64,000 nucleotides of DNA from Fallopia convolvulus (Eukaryota > Streptophyta > Magnoliopsida > Caryophyllales > Polygonaceae). Shown here one piece after another: positions 60,496-64,000 of this stretch; position 1 is the first letter of the stretch, and each line of letters begins with the position of its first letter. Made by a program: the position numbers and the translations under genes. The notes below the pieces were generated by a model. It saw only the letters and a program-made list of their open reading frames with translations. It was not told the DNA's origin and did no database searches. The stretch covers positions 42,585,820 through 42,649,819 of the forward strand of contig OZ024724.1 in NCBI GenBank assembly GCA_964016875.1, read 5' to 3'.

Positions 60496-63400
60496 TCAGC
60501 TGCATTCGACTTCAACAGCAAGTTGCCTAGCAACACCTCTACACAACCCACTGTCAAAGTTGTCTTTACTCAGTTCAATGACACATTCCTTTCTGTTCAA
60601 ACAAGCCTGTTCCACAACAACAAAAAACATCTTATCAACAACAACAACAAAAAACATCTTACCAAGAACATCTCTAGTGAATGGGAAACCACAAGAGCTT
60701 AGGACTTGTTTGGTATCTTTGTGAGTTTTCAAACTTTTGTTTTCAAGTATATATGTTTTCCTGTTATTATAAGCATAATTTTGTTTTTCCAAGATATCCT
60801 GTTGTATTTTAATAGTCACCATAGCTGCAACTTAGGTGTTAACATTACTAGAAACAGTTGAACCAAAGAAACCCTTGGTTGCCAAAATGTGTTGTTTGAT
60901 CTTTTACCTTTTCGACTACTGAAGCAGAATTTGGATCATGACAATCTCCAATGCTGTAGGATCCACAAGTTCCCATGGGATTACCAAAACTAGCAAACTT
61001 GACAGCTGAAATGGAGGTTTTCTCAGGGCAGCTCAAGCGTGCAGTGGCTTTGCCGTTCATATCCTTGCTTGAAGCTGAACTCAAAGATTTGATGTTAAAT
61101 GAAGGGTGATCCTCTGACACGGATGTGCAGAACTTAGAGGCTATTCTCTTTGAGAATCTGATCTGGGTTGGGTCTCCACCCACTTCCTCAAAGATCACCA
61201 GTACATTACCAGATGGCTTGAACCATGACCTTGGAACATGATACCTAATTCAACATATAACCAAAAAAATCAGATCATAAAGAACATAAAAACTGAGCAG
61301 ATGGGATGCGACAAGTTCATTTCATCTTGGAAAAAAACTAACTAAAATAATCACTCTTTGTATGCCATGACTTGAGACATCCTAAGGTTTTAATATTTAC
61401 GCGCTCTTTTTATTTCTCAATATTTGTATTAACATCCCAATTGATATCGAGAATATTTTACACCATTGACCTCATAACAATTAGAATTGAAGAACTATTA
61501 CAATTGGTACAATGAAAATAATGTATATGTAATTTACCATCTTTGAGTTGGCTCGCCACATCCTGTGTCGCACTTATCTGGGTTAAATTTGCCTCTATAA
61601 TCACATTTATCAACACATTTTTCATTTGTAGAGCTCTTCCTTGGCCAATATCTCCCTATCTCTTCTCCATTCAACCATGCTAGGCCTTTCCCCATGTGTA
61701 TCATGTCGAGCCCAACAGGCTCATTCCCAGATGGAGGATCAATCAAAGCCTGCACAATATAGTTCAAACTAAGCAATATATACAAAAAAAAAATCAAGAA
61801 GTTGTCGAGCAGGCAAGTAACATGTATCACAATCCATGAGCTTACTTTGTACCACGTTAAAGGCTGATGCTTGGGTAATTCGCTGGCTGATACCCAATTT
61901 GCACTTTTCAATCCATCTCCCTTGTACACATTTAAATGTTCCCCTTGCAATCCAATCTGTGACGGCAAATTTATGGATATATAACATATTTTCTAGGTGG
62001 ATAGAATTAGTGTGATAAGTGTAAGAAACATAAAGAAGTTGAGATGGTAGGGATGAAGAGAGGAACCTTGTACACCCATGAAGAATTAGACAAGTCAATA
62101 CTTCCACTGCTCACACCAATGATTTGTACACTTGTTAGGCCGGCGCCAATCCATTCATAATGTGGTCCTGCAGTCTGGAAGGGGAGAGATCATTTAGCAA
62201 TCAGTACAAAACATTTGTTGTTTAAATGTGAGCTGAGCTTACTTGTAGGCCAACTGTTATGCCAAGAAGATCAATGTCATTCTTTCCTGCCTTGAGTGAA
62301 ATAGTGGTCTTTGATTTGAAAGTAAAGACCGTCCCATTTCCATACCCGCTTCCCTGATACTTCTTGTTGATAAAAATATGGACACCGTGGCCCTTGGATT
62401 CGATTGAGAGTGTAGGCACACTTCCGTTCTTCAAGGATATGTCATTTTCATCAACATTGATGCTGAAACACAAGTGATGAAGAGATAAATTCAGCCTTTT
62501 AGAATATATGTAACTTTCCTTTAGTTATACCTTTTTTTTTGCTTTAGCAAAGCATACTTCAAGTTCAAAGAACGAACCTTGTTGTATACCAAAGATAATC
62601 AGTTGTATCTTTTGTTGTATTGATATGATCCACTAGACTAGATTTGGAGAAATCAGGTTGTGCCCAAAGCCCAGTTTTCTCAGCAAACACTTGCCACTGA
62701 ATAGCTTTCAAGTCCTTTTCTAGAAATATTGTTGATGTCTGCAGATCCTCAGGTACCATTTCCACTACTGAACTTTGTGACCCAACCTGTTAAGAACTTG
62801 TGTTAAAATAATGTTGCCCTTCCCAATATAATAGTTAGAAGTACATTAGGATCTTCAGTAATATAACCTTTGCTGTATTAAAGACAACGTTCTTGCAGTC
62901 AGGCAGAATGCTGACAGACCAGGCTGGAAGATGATATGTCGTATTCTTAAAGTGCACCGTGGCATCGCTGTTGTTGTCATTATTAGCAAGGAAGGCGACA
63001 CAGCCTCCTGAAGCGTCTGTATAAACATCAGCCTGTGCAGAAACATGGACATCAAATGAGCTTAACTTAGTCAAAGTTTACCTAAATATCAATTTGCTTT
63101 TGAAAATCAATCAAGTGAGGATCGTTACCTCTTGCAATGAGCCAAGTTTCAAAGGTGTAGAATCACTGTTGAGCATGACATTCTCACAATGCATAATAGC
63201 CTCATGTAGCTCCTTGAGATGCCCCCATTTTGGAAGTCTTGCTAAGCCATATTCATCAATTGGTGCATCATAATCATAGCTTGTAGTGATAAATGGTCCT
63301 CCTGCAGTCCGACCAAAGTTTGTCCCACCATGATACTGAAGCCGAAACCCAAGAACATATCATGGTTACTCTATTGATTAATCTTTGTAATTACATTAAA

Positions 63401-64000
63401 ATTTCAGTACATGAGAGATAAAATTACCATGTAATAGTTCTGTAAGCTGCCACCTTTTTGATAGAAAAGAGCAACTGCATAGGCAACATCTTCAACTGGC
63501 CTGTGAGGGTCCCTTGATCCAAATGTCTTGAACCTAGAAACCCAAAATGTATGTGATTTGCAACATAAATTTATTAGCTTGTTTTAGGAATAAATTAGAA
63601 CAGCTTCATGTAAGGGAAGTTCCAATGATTACCATCCAGGCCAGTTCTCGGTCCACATCTTTGGATAGTTTGGAGAAATAGGTTTAAAATCATGACAATA
63701 GAACGAATTACAAGTATTGATCTGCAAACGAAGATGTTGCAACATTAGAGATGACCATTGATTTGATCAGAATGCAATATGAAATAAAAGACAGACAATG
63801 GAGCATCTCAAATTGTTACATGATCATTCTCTTTTGTACTGGATTTCCCAAACCAGCTCATTTCAAGTGTTAGGGAAAATAATATGGAGGAATTGAGTGT
63901 CTTACCACAGGATAGGGAGCATCCCACTGTTGGCACATGATCCATGGGACACCAATATTCTGTGAAACAGCCATGTTGGCAGACCATAATGCATATTTTT
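60496..64000 (-). CDS. BGAL10: Beta-galactosidase (GH35, BGAL10-like), N-terminus beyond window
   Basis: Twelve minus-strand exons are visible: 63906 to beyond 64000, 63633-63721, 63428-63533, 63129-63335, 62868-63032, 62578-62786, 62243-62462, 62067-62174, 61846-61956, 61538-61749, 60908-61244 and 60496-60606. They are in phase, about 655 aa. The GH35 part has PWIMCQQWDAPYP, PKMWTENWPGW (catalytic nucleophile region) and YHGGTNFGRTAGGPFI. Beta-sandwich domains follow (DMIHMGKGLAWLNGEEIGRY, KCDTGCGEPTQRWYHVPRSW). A C-terminal SUEL lectin-like domain follows (VKFASFGNPMGTCGSY, GDCHDPNSASVVEKACL). In Arabidopsis, BGAL10 removes galactose from xyloglucan in the cell wall. The signal peptide and proton-donor region lie right of the window. 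BGAL10 is judged the nearest relative from recalled family sequence. Confidence 0.92.

Noticed and set aside
62161..62174. Alternative acceptor (CTGCAG|GACC) for the beta-galactosidase exon
   Set aside because: It would lose the conserved TAG residues (GLQTAGPHY). The upstream TTCCAG|ACTGCAGG keeps them in frame.
1..64000. tRNA, rRNA or other structured RNA genes
   Set aside because: No tRNA-like or rRNA segments were recognised on reading. A tRNAscan/Infernal run would be decisive and was not possible.

Overview
This is plant nuclear DNA, most likely from an asterid eudicot. Genes are split by many GT-AG introns, long AT-rich stretches separate them, and nested LINE, Copia, Gypsy, Helitron and MITE copies are common. 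The genes belong to plant families: Agenet-PHD-GNAT, cyclin T1, PAD4, SMU1 and a GH35 beta-galactosidase. The asterid placement is only an impression from protein similarity.

Layout. 1-1822: 3' part of a Ty3/gypsy element with its LTR. 2774-9018 (+): a ten-exon gene for a 943-aa Agenet/PHD/acetyltransferase protein of the IDM1 type. 11420-17320 (-): seven-exon cyclin T1 (554 aa), convergent with the first gene. 17.7-26.1 kb: a nested transposon block. It holds two LINE remnants, a roughly 1-kb TIR element carrying a Stowaway MITE, fragments of two host genes (MORC ATPase and PC4/KIWI coactivator), a gag-only Copia inserted in a LINE RNase H domain, and a hexamer satellite. 27054-30797 (-): four-exon PAD4 (630 aa). 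31.5-38.0 kb: a hAT MITE, a LINE with an internal 1.1-kb tandem duplication, and a nearly readable LINE on the minus strand. 39392-44515 (-): sixteen-exon SMU1 splicing factor (513 aa). 44.7-53.5 kb: a Helitron cluster in both orientations, with a foldback element made of opposed short-repeat arrays. 53.5-59.3 kb: broken gene copies (GDSL esterase, FKBP62/65 immunophilin, an unidentified exon pair, SBT2 subtilase). 60496 to the window end (-): beta-galactosidase close to BGAL10, whose N-terminus lies beyond the window.

The intact genes are not one pathway. Three act in nuclear gene expression (chromatin acetylation, P-TEFb cyclin, spliceosome), one in immunity and one in the cell wall. For the four complete genes the exon coordinates were joined by hand: every junction keeps frame and every intron has GT-AG ends. 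The most unusual structure is the foldback element at about 50.80-52.15 kb, nested in a Helitron. Several insertions were dated relative to each other by finding their target-site duplications.
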